Assembly: GCA_965219495.1 (NCBI GenBank)
Contig: OZ244777.1
Location: 4,617,344 to 4,681,343 of the forward strand
Length of the DNA: 64,000 bases
Direction of reading: 5' to 3'
From: CAZPXZ01 sp965219495
Lineage (GTDB): Bacteria > Pseudomonadota > Alphaproteobacteria > Rhodobacterales > CAZPXZ01
A program made the translations under genes and the position numbers. The notes beneath the pieces were generated by a model. It did no database searches. It saw nothing but the letters and a program-made list of their open reading frames with translations, and had not been told where the DNA came from. Below are positions 52,131 to 61,533 of the stretch, in pieces. Positions within the stretch are counted from its first letter, which is position 1; every line of letters starts with the position of its first letter.

Positions 52131-52970
52131 TCTGGCGGCGGTACCGACGCGCGTAGAGAGATCGGTCGCGATCCAGGGCGCGAAACAAGATGCAAGCGCC
52201 CGGAATGCACCATGGACCGGCGGACAGCGCTACCGTTGGGGACGTGTGCAGCTGCTCGAAAGGAACTGTCTGGAGAGAGAGATCAAGTCAGATATTTCCG
52301 GATAATTCCAACCTCCCAACCATTTCGCCTACGGTTTGTTCAGGGAAAAATTTGCCCGATCTCAACGACTTGTTCCGAGATACGACTGCGTACAGAGCCA
52401 CGATGCTACGCGAGGCTACGCCAGGAAATCCGAGCCACCGGCAAATCGCAAACCACACGCAGGCGCGCAAGCGGAATTTTGTGCAAACGCTCGGCCGACT
52501 ACTTCGGTGGGTATCGAAACAGGTGCTCCGACAGCCCCATTCGCGCCAGCACCCCCCTCAAATCGTCCAGAGCCCTCTTTTCGTGCCCGAATCTCGCGGA
52601 TCTGGGTACAGAGAAAGTCGTCGAACTGTCGGCGCTTCCCACTTTGGAACAATTCGCACTGGAAATGCTCGATACGTTCCTTGACATAACGGAAACAATC
52701 ATTGTTATTCTTAGTGCTGCCCAGTGATTTGGAAGAGCACGTATCCGGTGTGAGATGTTTGAGCCGTACATGCTGATGTTTCATATGGAGTAGGTGATCT
52801 ACATGCCGGACATGGAGGCCGCCTGCAGTAGTCGTTGAAGATTCCTAGCGATGGCTTACTGCGGACGTTGCTCCGTTCTACAAAGATGCGCCATGACAGC
52901 CCAATTTCATTTGACGAGCGGTGGGTAAGTCGGACGATGGTCGTATTCCTGCCAAGATAGGGGAGCGCAG
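52131..52970. other. Unassigned accessory sequence
   Basis: Overlapping short frames exist on both strands (for example FGHEKRALDDLRGVLARMG on the minus strand near 52540), but none extends to a family I recognise. The stretch near 52690-52830 is AT-rich. Confidence 0.4.
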
Positions 52971-53156
52971 ATGGCTGATGTATGGGCGCAATATGCCACT
53001 CTCGCTGTGTCGTTGGCGACGCTGGGCCTTGTATTCAAATTGCCCAGCAACATGGCAGGGCTACGAGAACGTATGGCCCGGATTGAAGGCTTGTTTGAAG
53101 GGTATGCGACTCGTCGCCCACAGCAGCAAAACGACGCTGCGCCTTGGAGAGCTTGA
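52971..53156 (+). CDS. Small predicted membrane protein
   Basis: A 61-codon gene with AGGGGA six bases before the ATG. The product has an N-terminal membrane segment (YATLAVSLATLGLVFKLP, residues 8-25) and an amphipathic helix (LRERMARIEGLFEGY). It resembles small phage or island-encoded membrane proteins in plan but no family is recognised. It stands alone between decayed sequences. Confidence 0.45.
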   Translation: MADVWAQYATLAVSLATLGLVFKLPSNMAGLRERMARIEGLFEGYATRRPQQQNDAAPWRA

Positions 53157-53792
53157 TTGGGAACTCATGCGCGATTTCCCTTGCGCATGAAACCGGATAT
53201 GGAAATCCGAACTGCGTCAGCGCGCCGGTTCGACGGCGAGTCAGCAAAGAAAACCTCTCTCTTTTCGGCACTTGCTCCGCGCCGCCGTAAATCGCGGGCA
53301 CCGGATCGTGCACGAGATCCTCGCCGCCTGCGGGGCCATCCACCATCGCGACGCGGCCGCCGCGCAGAACTTGGCGCGTGAGGCGGAGCGGGTAGTGCGC
53401 GAAGACGAGTTGGCGCCGAGCTTTCGGGGAGCCCGGAAGTCTGGTGCCCGGACGTCCGCGGAGATTGGGCGGACGGGAATTCGGAGGCGGAGCCCGAAAC
53501 GGGAGCTGAGCGCATGTCTTCCGCGGAGCGGCTCTTGGGCCGGCCGGTATTGGCAACGCGTTGATATGTCCAGATTGGAATTTGGGATTTTCCGATCAAA
53601 CTCTTGGATCAGAATTTTGGAGCCTCCTCGGGATTGTCGCAGATTGCAACACGCGTGAGGCGCCGCGCCTCAAGCATCTCGCTAGCGGGACTCCCGACGT
53701 CAAATCTCTTGACCTCGACAGTCGGTGGGCAAAATGGGCTATAGATCCCTCCTGAAAGCAAGAGATCACCAACCAGCAAGCGCGGGGATTTC
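53157..53792. other. Accessory sequence with a possible TnpB scrap
   Basis: From about 53290 to 53420 the plus strand reads HRIVHEILAACGAIHHRDAAAAQNLAREAE. The CG-x4-RD-x-x-AA-x-N pattern resembles the end of the RuvC domain of IS200/IS605 TnpB proteins. The zinc CxxC pair upstream is missing, so this is weak. The rest (53420-53792) shows nothing. Confidence 0.25.
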
Positions 53793-53821
53793 TTGACAAC
53801 AGACCGGAATGGACGAATAAT
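53793..53821 (+). promoter_or_regulatory. Promoter of tRNA-Glu
   Basis: A perfect TTGACA (53793-53798), a 17-base spacer and AATAAT (53816-53821) stand 23 bases before the tRNA 5' end. This is a strong sigma-70 type promoter. Confidence 0.8.
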
Positions 53822-53844
53822 CCGTCAAGCCGCAGGCAGAGTGT

Positions 53845-53917
53845 GTCCCCTTCGTCTAGTGGCCCAGGACGCCAGCCTCTCACGCTGGAAACAGGGGTTC
53901 GATTCCCCTAGGGGATA
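53845..53917 (+). tRNA. tRNA-Glu (anticodon CTC)
   Basis: GTCCCCT pairs with AGGGGAT (one G-T pair at the end) as acceptor stem; the anticodon arm is CCAGC-CTCTCAC-GCTGG with CTC at 53879-53881, and the T arm is CAGGG-GTTCGAT-TCCCCT-like as in other tRNA-Glu. No CCA is encoded directly after the discriminator A. It marks the right edge of the accessory region. Confidence 0.93.
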
Positions 53918-54229
53918 TGCCACGCCCAAGGCTGTTCGATTTCTTCGAATCTTGGGTGGGTCGTTACGCGCCAAGCGTGAGACGCGGCATGTTTTCGTTC
54001 AATTGGCCCGTTGCGGCTCTGCCATTTCTTCGCTGCACATCTTGCCTCACGCATGATCGCCAAAGCTGGCGCTCCTTGCCTATTGATATCCGGGCTTCAT
54101 CGTTCGTCCAGCCGCTGGGTCCAAGCCAGAATGAGAAATTTGTAGCAAGTAAAAACACGCGGCCCATTGCGCGAGGCGGAAACCGCCATAAAGTCGGGGA
54201 GAGGATATCGAAGCAGTGCGGAAATCCAA
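53918..54229. other. Spacer between tRNA-Glu and gshA
   Basis: 312 bases. A stem CCCAAG/CTTGGG with an inner TTCGA/TCGAA pair (53925-53956) follows the tRNA and could help end its transcript, but no T-run follows. The gshA promoter must also be here. Nothing else seen. Confidence 0.45.
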
Positions 54230-55594
54230 ATGTCAATTCCCCAACAGGGCGGCGAACAAGTAGATTCGAGACATGATCTCGTAGAATTCTTCGAATCCGG
54301 ATGCAAACCACCGGATGAATGGCGGATCGGCACCGAACACGAAAAATTCGGCTTTAGCCGGGCGGACTTGACTCCGCTTCCTTATGAAGGCGTGTGTTCA
54401 ATTCGAGCTACTCTCGACGGCCTTGCGGACCGTTTTGGTTGGGAGCGAGTGTTCGAGGGAGACGCGCTCATAGGTCTTTCCCGGGGAAACGCCAATGTTT
54501 CGCTTGAACCGGGCGGGCAACTCGAGCTTTCGGGAGCGCCGCTGGAAACCCTGCACCAAACCTGTGACGAAGCCAACCAGCACCTTCGGGAAGTCGCGGA
54601 AGTCGCGGATGAAATCGGCGCCGGGTTCATCGGGCTGGGCGTTGCGCCGGACTGGTCGCGCGGGATCATGCCGCACATGCCGAAAGGCCGTTACGGCATC
54701 ATGAGGCGATACATGGAAAAGGTGGGCACGCTCGGATTGGACATGATGCACCGCACATGCACCATTCAGGTGAACCTGGACTACATGGATGAAGCGGACA
54801 TGGTTCGCAAGCTCCGGGCCGGTCTGCTGTTGCAGCCGGTTGCAACCGCTTTGTTCGCGAATTCGCCGTTCATCGACGGACAACCATCCGGATATCTTTC
54901 CTATCGATCGCGGATTTGGGAAGATGTCGATCCGGACCGCACGGGAGCCCTGGATTTCGCTATGGAGGACGGGTTCGGGTTTGAGAGGTGGGTAGACTAC
55001 TCGCTCGATGTGCCGATGTATTTCGTTTATCGCGACGGAAAATACATCGATGCATCCGGCCAGTCGTTTCGCGATTTTCTGGACGGAAGCCTCCCGGCGC
55101 TTCCGGGCGAGCGCCCGCTCCTATCGGACTGGGCAGATCACCTCACTACAATTTTCCCGGATGTGCGGCTGAAGCAGTTCATTGAAATGCGTGGGGCCGA
55201 CGGCGGTCCTTGGCGTCGGATCTGCGCACTGCCGGCATTCTGGGTCGGAATCGTCTACGATTCGGGCGCGCTGGATGCGGCGATGGACATCGCCGGGAAC
55301 TGGACGTTGGAAGACAGGGCGCGCTTTCGTGGAGAGGCCGCGAAAATCGGGCTAAAAGCGGAAATTGGCGGCCGCCGGATGCTCGATATTGCCCGGGAGC
55401 TTCTTGGAATCGCCAAGAACGGCCTGTTTGCGCGGGCTCGTTCCCGCGGCCTGGAGGGCGATGAGTCCCACTTCCTCAACGACTTGGAATACGTGGTGGA
55501 GACAGGGGAGACTGCTGCGGAAGAGATGCTTCGGCTTTACGATACGGAATGGAATCGACAGACCAAGAGGACGTACTTGTCGCATAGCTTTTGA
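54230..55594 (+). CDS. gshA: Glutamate-cysteine ligase
   Basis: GshA joins glutamate and cysteine, the first step of glutathione synthesis. The 454-residue protein belongs to the plant-like/alphaproteobacterial (GCS2) class: RIGTEHEKFGF near residue 32, SLEPGGQLELSGAPLETLH near 90, GVAPDWSRGIMPHMPKGRY near 136 (in pieces) and FIEMRGADGGPWR near 320. ATG at 54230 was taken over the open frame 21 codons upstream, which lacks similarity. Its neighbour on the left is the island edge. Confidence 0.93.
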   Translation: MSIPQQGGEQVDSRHDLVEFFESGCKPPDEWRIGTEHEKFGFSRADLTPLPYEGVCSIRATLDGLADRFGWERVFEGDALIGLSRGNANVSLEPGGQLELSGAPLETLHQTCDEANQHLREVAEVADEIGAGFIGLGVAPDWSRGIMPHMPKGRYGIMRRYMEKVGTLGLDMMHRTCTIQVNLDYMDEADMVRKLRAGLLLQPVATALFANSPFIDGQPSGYLSYRSRIWEDVDPDRTGALDFAMEDGFGFERWVDYSLDVPMYFVYRDGKYIDASGQSFRDFLDGSLPALPGERPLLSDWADHLTTIFPDVRLKQFIEMRGADGGPWRRICALPAFWVGIVYDSGALDAAMDIAGNWTLEDRARFRGEAAKIGLKAEIGGRRMLDIARELLGIAKNGLFARARSRGLEGDESHFLNDLEYVVETGETAAEEMLRLYDTEWNRQTKRTYLSHSF

Positions 55595-55684
55595 ACGGAC
55601 GGCAGGTATTGTGAAATCAGGATTTTACGGCGCTATAGTCTTTCTGCTGCGTCTGGCGCGCCGTCGGTAAACTGGAGAGGTTGG

Positions 55685-56521
55685 ATGCGATTCTGGAACG
55701 CGCTGTTGGGCGCCGTTTGGATAGCGATGCCGTTGGACGCGCGGGCGGAAGTCTTGGGCGCGCCCCGTTCCTGGCAAATTGACCTCCCCGAATCGGTGAC
55801 GGAAGTCGCTCGGATCGTCGAATTCTATCATGACGCGATTCTCGTGCTCATCACCGTCATCACGGTCTTTGTGCTGGGCCTTATCGGCTATGTCGCGCTC
55901 CGATTCCGGGCCTCTGTCCATCCGACGCCGAGGCGTTTCACCCACAATGCGGTTGTCGAGGTTCTTTGGACGGTAATCCCGGCAATAATCCTCCTCGCCT
56001 TGGTCATTCCGGCGTTGCGCGTGCTGTACCTGCAGGAGGAACCTCCGGTGGCCGATCTTACAGTGAAGGCGATCGGCAACCAGTGGTACTGGACCTACGA
56101 ATATCCGGATGAGGACATCTCCTTCGATTCGCTGATGCTCACGAGAGATGAAGTCAGGGAAGCGGGACACCCGGATTCTCTTTGGAAACTCGTCGCCGAC
56201 GAGGCTCTTGTCGTGCCGGTGAACAAGGTCGTTCTTGTGCAGGTGACCGCGACGGACGTGATTCATGCCTGGACCGTCCCGAATTTCTCGTCGAAGGTGG
56301 ATGCGGTGCCGGGCCGGCTCAACCAAACATGGTTCCGCGCGGAGAAGGAAGGTACGTATTTCGGTCAGTGCTCTGAATTGTGCGGCAAGAATCATGCGTA
56401 CATGCCAATCATGGTGCGGGTTGTTTCGGAGGCGGAGTATGCCGCGTGGCTGGAACGCGCACGTGAAGAATTTGCGCTGGTGTCGCCGGCCGCTGAATTG
56501 ACACTTGCTTTCGAGGGGTAA
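55685..56521 (+). CDS. ctaC: Cytochrome c oxidase subunit II
   Basis: Subunit II takes electrons from cytochrome c at its binuclear CuA site. The 278-residue protein has a signal-like N terminus, two membrane segments (near residues 50-75 and 95-115), the aromatic GNQWYWTYEYP near 136 and the CuA loop GQCSELCGKNHAYMP near 228 with both cysteines. It is the aa3 type. It is followed by ctaB; subunits I (ctaD) and III (ctaE) are not in the window. Confidence 0.96.
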   Translation: MRFWNALLGAVWIAMPLDARAEVLGAPRSWQIDLPESVTEVARIVEFYHDAILVLITVITVFVLGLIGYVALRFRASVHPTPRRFTHNAVVEVLWTVIPAIILLALVIPALRVLYLQEEPPVADLTVKAIGNQWYWTYEYPDEDISFDSLMLTRDEVREAGHPDSLWKLVADEALVVPVNKVVLVQVTATDVIHAWTVPNFSSKVDAVPGRLNQTWFRAEKEGTYFGQCSELCGKNHAYMPIMVRVVSEAEYAAWLERAREEFALVSPAAELTLAFEG

Positions 56522-56528
56522 CGCCTCC

Positions 56529-57434
56529 ATGACGGCCGCCCTGGGAAACGCCTTCGATACCCGCGCTGAGGCGCCGTTCTCGGATTACCTTCGGTTACTG
56601 AAACCCCGCGTGATGTCTCTTGCCGTGTTTACGGCTGTGGTGGGGTTGGTAGCCGCGCCGGTCCCCGTTCACCCGGTTATCGCCTTTGCATCCATTCTCT
56701 GCATCGCTGTCGGCGCCGGGGCTGCCGGCGCGCTGAACATGTGGTGGGACGCCGATATTGACCGGCAGATGTCACGCACCAGGAATCGACCGGTCGCCGC
56801 CGGCCGGGTCGCTCCGGAAACTGCACGGGATCTCGGCGTCGCCTTGGCGCTGCTTTCGGTCTTGCTCCTCTCCCTCTTCGCAAATCTGGTTGCGGGCGCC
56901 CTTCTCGCGCTCGCGATTTTCCATTACGTCGTCGTGTATTCGATGTGGCTCAAGCGGAATTCGGTGCACAACGTGGTGATTGGAGGTGTGGCAGGCGCCC
57001 TGCCACCCGTTATCGGCTGGTCGGCTGCGGCTGGCGGCTTCGGATTGGAACCGTTGCTCATGTTCGCCGTAATTTTCCTGTGGACCCCCCCGCATTCCTG
57101 GGCGCTAGCGCTGATTCGGCGGGCCGAATATGCGCAAGTCGGGGTGCCGACTCTGCCGGTTCGAGCGGGAGTGGAAGCAACCCGGCGTCAAATACTGCTC
57201 TACACATTGGCGTTGATTCCGGTTGGCGCGGCGCTGGCGTTTACTCCCGTCGGCGGCGGGTTTTCCTTGATCGCCTCGGTGGTGCTGGGAGGGGGCATTC
57301 TTTATCGCACCATCATGGCGATTGTCGCTGGCGCCGGCCGCCGGGAAGAGGGACGACTATTCGGATTCTCCATTGCCTACCTCTTTGGATTGTTCGCGGC
57401 AATTCTGATCGACAGTTCGATTCGTGCGCTTTGA
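56529..57434 (+). CDS. ctaB: Protoheme IX farnesyltransferase (heme O synthase)
   Basis: CtaB adds a farnesyl group to heme B, giving heme O for the oxidase. The 301-residue UbiA-family membrane protein has LLKPRVMSLAVFTA near residue 22, NMWWDADIDRQMSRTRNRP near 69 (prenyl-diphosphate binding DxxxD) and a second aspartate-poor loop near 195. About eight membrane segments. ATG at 56529 follows GAGGGG, seven bases after ctaC. Confidence 0.94.
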   Translation: MTAALGNAFDTRAEAPFSDYLRLLKPRVMSLAVFTAVVGLVAAPVPVHPVIAFASILCIAVGAGAAGALNMWWDADIDRQMSRTRNRPVAAGRVAPETARDLGVALALLSVLLLSLFANLVAGALLALAIFHYVVVYSMWLKRNSVHNVVIGGVAGALPPVIGWSAAAGGFGLEPLLMFAVIFLWTPPHSWALALIRRAEYAQVGVPTLPVRAGVEATRRQILLYTLALIPVGAALAFTPVGGGFSLIASVVLGGGILYRTIMAIVAGAGRREEGRLFGFSIAYLFGLFAAILIDSSIRAL

Positions 57435-57462
57435 GTGGAGAGGCGGTACCCACTCGATTGCG

Positions 57463-57597
57463 ATGGAAGAAGCGGAAATTCGAACGCGGACCCGGCGAAG
57501 AAGGAATATCGCCGTGTTTCTCATTCTTGTTGCATTGGCGGGGCTGGTTTTTGCGGTGACAGTTGTGAAGCTTTCTGAAGTGGGCGCTCCAGGTTGA
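57463..57597 (+). CDS. Small cytochrome oxidase assembly-type protein (CtaF-like)
   Basis: A 44-residue protein with a basic N terminus (RTRTRRRN) and one membrane segment (IAVFLILVALAGLVFAVTVV). Its position between ctaB and ctaG and its size match the small CoxF/CtaF proteins of alphaproteobacteria. Function is not established. It is too short for most gene callers. Confidence 0.7.
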   Translation: MEEAEIRTRTRRRRNIAVFLILVALAGLVFAVTVVKLSEVGAPG

Positions 57598-57609
57598 GAT
57601 CGGGCCAGA

Positions 57610-58143
57610 ATGTCCGGAAATTTACAGAAGCGCAGGCGTACGGGGATACTGCTCGTAACCCTGGTTGCCGGTATGGCGGGGCTTTCCTTCGCGGCTGTGC
57701 CTCTCTATGACATCTTTTGCCGGGTGACTGGATATGGGGGCACAACAGGCCGCGTGGAAGCCGCACCGGGAATTGCAGGCGCCGATTCGGTCACCGTTCG
57801 TTTTGACGCGTCCCTCGCCCGGGGCATGCCGTGGACGTTTCGTCCCTTGCAGCGGGAACTGACCGTTCGGCTCGGAGAACAGGCCTTGGCCTTTTACCGG
57901 GCGCACAACCCGACATCGAGGCCCGTAAAGGGGATTGCGAGTTTCAACGTCGTCCCCTTTGAGGCCGGGGAGCATTTCAAGAAAATCGAGTGCTTTTGCT
58001 TTGTGGAACAAACCTTGGCCCCCGGCCAATCGGTGGACATGCCAGTCAGCTTCTACGTTGATCCTTCCATACGCGCAGACGGAGACTCCAGTTCCCTAGA
58101 AACCCTTACACTCTCATACACTTTCTTTGTTTCGGACGACTGA
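57610..58143 (+). CDS. ctaG: Cytochrome c oxidase assembly protein CtaG (Cox11)
   Basis: Cox11 delivers copper to the CuB site of subunit I. The 177-residue protein has one N-terminal membrane segment, FAAVPLYDIFCRVTGYGG near residue 27 and the copper-binding FNVVPFEAGEHFKKIECFCF block near 112 with both cysteines. It ends the cta run; in Paracoccus-like operons ctaE comes next, but here glpX follows. Confidence 0.95.
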   Translation: MSGNLQKRRRTGILLVTLVAGMAGLSFAAVPLYDIFCRVTGYGGTTGRVEAAPGIAGADSVTVRFDASLARGMPWTFRPLQRELTVRLGEQALAFYRAHNPTSRPVKGIASFNVVPFEAGEHFKKIECFCFVEQTLAPGQSVDMPVSFYVDPSIRADGDSSSLETLTLSYTFFVSDD

Positions 58144-58416
58144 AGAGAGGACGAAAGTCGCACTGCGTCCCGGCCTCCACTTCCGAGGCTCTTCGCGACA
58201 ATACCTGCAGGACAGAGAGCCATCGACCGCATGAGCAGGCTATACTGCTCGCTGTGCGGGCGTAGAGTTCGCAGGGGCTCCTTGCGTCGAAAAGGCGGCA
58301 TCGTCGTCTTCGGGCCGAATTTCCGAATTCGGAGGATAGAACTCGGCGCCTGCGTTGCGCGCAGAAGTCCGTACCACTAACAAAGCGCAGACTCTGCATT
58401 GATTTCGGAACCGCTC

Positions 58417-59394
58417 ATGTCTGACCTCTATCGTGATACCAGGTACAAGGGGTGGATGCTGTCGCTCGGCCTCGCGCATGCCAGCGAGGCGGCGGCTATC
58501 GCCGCCGCGAATTTGGTTGGACGGGGCGCCGAACGAGACGCTGACAGCGTGGCCGTGGAAGCCATGCGCTCCGAACTCAACAGGTTGGAAATTCGGGGAC
58601 GCGTAGTGATCGGGGAGGGCGAACGCGACCAAGCCCCGATGCTCTTTATCGGCGAGGAAGTCGGAACAGGAACAGGAGAAGAAGTAGATATCGCGCTGGA
58701 CCCGCTCGAGGGCACAACCCTCTGCGCCAAAGCGATGCCGAACGCGCTTTCCGTAATTGCAATGGGTCCAAGGGGGTCGTTGTTGCATGCGCCGGACGTA
58801 TATATGAACAAGATCGCAGTTGGGCCAGGAGTGCCCGAAGACGCAATTGACCTGGATGCCGCACCGGGCGACAACGTTCGGGCGGTTGCGAAGGCGAAGG
58901 GCGTCGGACTGGATCAGATTTCGGTCTGCGTGCTTGAGCGCCCGCGGCACACCGAAATGGTCGAGAAGATTCGCACCACCGGTGCGGCGGTCCGGCTGAT
59001 TACCGACGGGGACGTTGCCGGGGTCATGCATACATCACAGTCGGAAGAGACCGGAATCGACATGTATATGGGGATTGGCGGGGCTCCGGAGGGCGTGCTG
59101 GCGGCTGCGGCGCTACGATGCATGGGCGGGCATTTTCAGGGCCGGCTGATGTTTCGGAACCAGGATGAGGTCGAACGCGCTCGGGCGACGGGGATTGACG
59201 ATTTGGAGCGTCTCTACAGGCTTCCCGACCTGGTTCAGGACGATGTTCTCTTCGCAGCGACGGGGGTTACAGATGGCTCCATTCTGCGGGGTGCGCGGCG
59301 GAAGGGAAACGTCGTCGAGACGGAAACGCTGTTGCTGAATTCGCATACCGGTTCCGCCCGGCGGATTGTCTCCCGCGTCAATCAGAGCCGGTGA
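58417..59394 (+). CDS. glpX: Fructose-1,6-bisphosphatase class II (GlpX)
   Basis: GlpX hydrolyses fructose-1,6-bisphosphate in gluconeogenesis or the Calvin cycle. The 325-residue protein shows HASEAAAIAAANLVGRG near residue 20, VIGEGERDQAPM near 63, DPLEGTTLCAKA near 91, DGDVAGVM near 196 and GIGGAPEGVLAAAA near 215. ATG 58417 is preferred to a TTG six codons upstream. It precedes recJ with a GTGA overlap, a common alphaproteobacterial pair. Confidence 0.95.
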   Translation: MSDLYRDTRYKGWMLSLGLAHASEAAAIAAANLVGRGAERDADSVAVEAMRSELNRLEIRGRVVIGEGERDQAPMLFIGEEVGTGTGEEVDIALDPLEGTTLCAKAMPNALSVIAMGPRGSLLHAPDVYMNKIAVGPGVPEDAIDLDAAPGDNVRAVAKAKGVGLDQISVCVLERPRHTEMVEKIRTTGAAVRLITDGDVAGVMHTSQSEETGIDMYMGIGGAPEGVLAAAALRCMGGHFQGRLMFRNQDEVERARATGIDDLERLYRLPDLVQDDVLFAATGVTDGSILRGARRKGNVVETETLLLNSHTGSARRIVSRVNQSR

Positions 59395-61160
59395 GGTCAA
59401 TAGAATCCGCGACGGGCCGCCGCTGGGTTTTTCCTGATCCGGCGGTTGATCGTCTGGCGGAACTGATCGCGCAGCGCCACGAAATACCGGAACTGCTTGC
59501 GCGCGTGCTCGCGATGCGGGGCGTCGGCGCCGAGCAAGTTCCCGGATACCTGGATCCGAGAATTCGGGAATTAATGCCCGACCCGCACGACATCAAAGAC
59601 ATGGAAATCGCGGCGCTTCGTTTGAAGCGCGCCGTTGAGCAAGCCGAGCGGATCGCGCTGATCGGAGATTACGATGTTGATGGAGCCTGTTGCGTTGCGC
59701 TGATTGTGGCTTGGCTGAGGAGCGTTGGTTCGAACGCAGAATTCTGGGTCCCGCACCGAATTCGAGACGGCTACGGTCCCAACCCGGAAGCGATGACGCG
59801 ACTCGGCCGGACAAACGACCTCTTGATCGTTGCCGACAGCGGCAGTTCGCCGGAAGCCGCGGAACCGATCGAATCGGCCCGTGCGGGAGGTGCGGACGTA
59901 ATCGTCGCGGACCACCACCAATGCGATGCACCGCCAGTCGCGGCCTGCGCTGTCATAAACCCGAATCGCTCAGACGATGAAAGCGGCCTCGAATTCTTGT
60001 GCGCGGCCGGCGTAACCTACATGCTGCTGGTTGCGGCCACACGCGCGCTACGCGCAGCGGGATGGTTCAAGACCAGAGATGTCCAGGAACCTGACCTGAT
60101 GGCGCTTCTCGATCTGGTCGCGCTCGCTACGGTTGCGGACGTGGTGCCGCTGCGGGGACTGAACCGGGCTTTCGTACGCCGGGGCCTGAGAGTGCTGGCG
60201 AACCGCCGGCGTCCGGGACTCGCCGCTCTCGGGGATGTGGCGCGGGTGCGGTCCTTTCCGGATGAAGGCAGCCTTGGCTGGATGATCGGACCGCGCCTGA
60301 ACGCCCCGGGCAGAATTGGAAAGGATCCGACCTTGGCCGCAAGAGTGCTCCTCTCGGAATCGGATGCCGAGGCGGAGCAATTGGCGTTCGAATGCGATGC
60401 ATTGAACGAGATTCGCAAGCGGGAACAGGAATTCGTTCTGGAAGTTGCGCGAGTGCAGATTGAAGATCGTAGACAAAGCGACTTTCTGTCATGGGCGGCT
60501 GACGACGGTTGGCATCCGGGCGTCGTTGGGATTGTCGCGGGGCGGCTTACGGAGACCTTTCGGCGGCCGGTCATCGTTCTCGGGGTTGATGGCGAAATGG
60601 CCAAGGGTTCCGGGCGTTCCGTGCCAGGTCTGGATTTGGGATCTGCTGTGAGGCGCGCCAGTCGAGAAGGGGTGCTGGAGCGGGGCGGCGGGCACAAGGC
60701 AGCCGTGGGCCTGGTTGTGGCGCGGAACGCGATTGAGAAAGCGATGGACCGAATCGAACGGCTGCTGGAAGCTTCCGCCCCGAAGGGTTATGCGCCGCGG
60801 TTTGATCGGCCGGTCGCGGGCGTCCTGACACCTTCCGGGGTCACTACGGACGCGTATGAAACGCTGCGCCTTGCCGGTCCGCACGGCGCAGAGGCGCCGG
60901 CGCCGAAGTTCGTGATGCGCGGGATGCAGGTAAATCGCAGCCGCCTGCTCAAGGAGCGGCATTATCGCCTCGAGCTTGCAGACGGCGTAGGCGGGAATGT
61001 CAAGGCGATGGCGTTCGGCGTCGCCGGGACGGAACTTGGAAAACTGCTCAGCAAAGTAAATCGCGGTGACGTGATTCATGCGCTGGGAGCGATCGCTGTG
61101 GATGACTACGACGGGGGAAGAAAGGCGTATTTTCGGGTGGAAGACATTGCACTGCAGTGA
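59391..61160 (+). CDS. recJ: Single-stranded-DNA exonuclease RecJ
   Basis: RecJ is a 5'-3' ssDNA exonuclease for recombination and repair. The 589-residue DHH/DHHA1 protein has GDYDVDGACC near residue 92, VADSGSS near 139, ADHHQ near 172 and GGGHKAAVGL near 431. The last part carries an OB-like region. GTG at 59391 overlaps the glpX stop. Confidence 0.96.
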   Translation: MRSIESATGRRWVFPDPAVDRLAELIAQRHEIPELLARVLAMRGVGAEQVPGYLDPRIRELMPDPHDIKDMEIAALRLKRAVEQAERIALIGDYDVDGACCVALIVAWLRSVGSNAEFWVPHRIRDGYGPNPEAMTRLGRTNDLLIVADSGSSPEAAEPIESARAGGADVIVADHHQCDAPPVAACAVINPNRSDDESGLEFLCAAGVTYMLLVAATRALRAAGWFKTRDVQEPDLMALLDLVALATVADVVPLRGLNRAFVRRGLRVLANRRRPGLAALGDVARVRSFPDEGSLGWMIGPRLNAPGRIGKDPTLAARVLLSESDAEAEQLAFECDALNEIRKREQEFVLEVARVQIEDRRQSDFLSWAADDGWHPGVVGIVAGRLTETFRRPVIVLGVDGEMAKGSGRSVPGLDLGSAVRRASREGVLERGGGHKAAVGLVVARNAIEKAMDRIERLLEASAPKGYAPRFDRPVAGVLTPSGVTTDAYETLRLAGPHGAEAPAPKFVMRGMQVNRSRLLKERHYRLELADGVGGNVKAMAFGVAGTELGKLLSKVNRGDVIHALGAIAVDDYDGGRKAYFRVEDIALQ

Positions 61161-61254
61161 TTCCGCACGGGAACGGCGGGCCCTTGCTCTCATTTCGCGA
61201 ACTTCGAGTTCGCCTGCGCCGTTGCAACGGGCAGGCGTCCATCTTTGATGACAG

Positions 61255-61533
61255 TCACGCAGTACGTTCGAATGAGAGATCTACATACATTTCGTTCGCG
61301 CGTTGGGTGGATACTCTTCGGTCCGGGAGTTTGCGTACCCGAACCATACACACACGGTTACCGTGTACAAAAGTTATCTGGTCCCCAAGGTGTACCATTC
61401 TGCTGTTCCGGGTCGTTCGAACGCCGTTCACGCGAACCCCGTCACGGATGGTCTTTGCCGCGATCGCGCGACTGCCGCAAAACCGCACGCGGTGCAGCCA
61501 CGCATCCAGCCGCAAGCCCTTGCTGCAGGTCAT
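61255..61533 (-). CDS. RNA-binding S4 domain protein (Hsp15-like)
   Basis: The 92-residue protein has the S4 fold RLDAWLHRVRFCGSRAIAAKTI near residue 8 (pieces: LDAWLHRVRF, SRAIAAK), DGVRVNGVRTTRN near 31 and LGDQITF near 50. Hsp15-like proteins bind stalled 50S subunits. Its start overlaps the helicase stop (ATGA), and helicase-S4 is a known alphaproteobacterial pair. Confidence 0.88.
   Translation of the reverse strand: MTCSKGLRLDAWLHRVRFCGSRAIAAKTIRDGVRVNGVRTTRNSRMVHLGDQITFVHGNRVCMVRVRKLPDRRVSTQRANEMYVDLSFERTA

Noticed and set aside
55685..57434. Missing subunit I gene between ctaC and ctaB as a sign of deletion
   Set aside because: Paracoccus and Rhodobacter relatives also keep ctaD apart from ctaC-ctaB, so this alone is not unusual.
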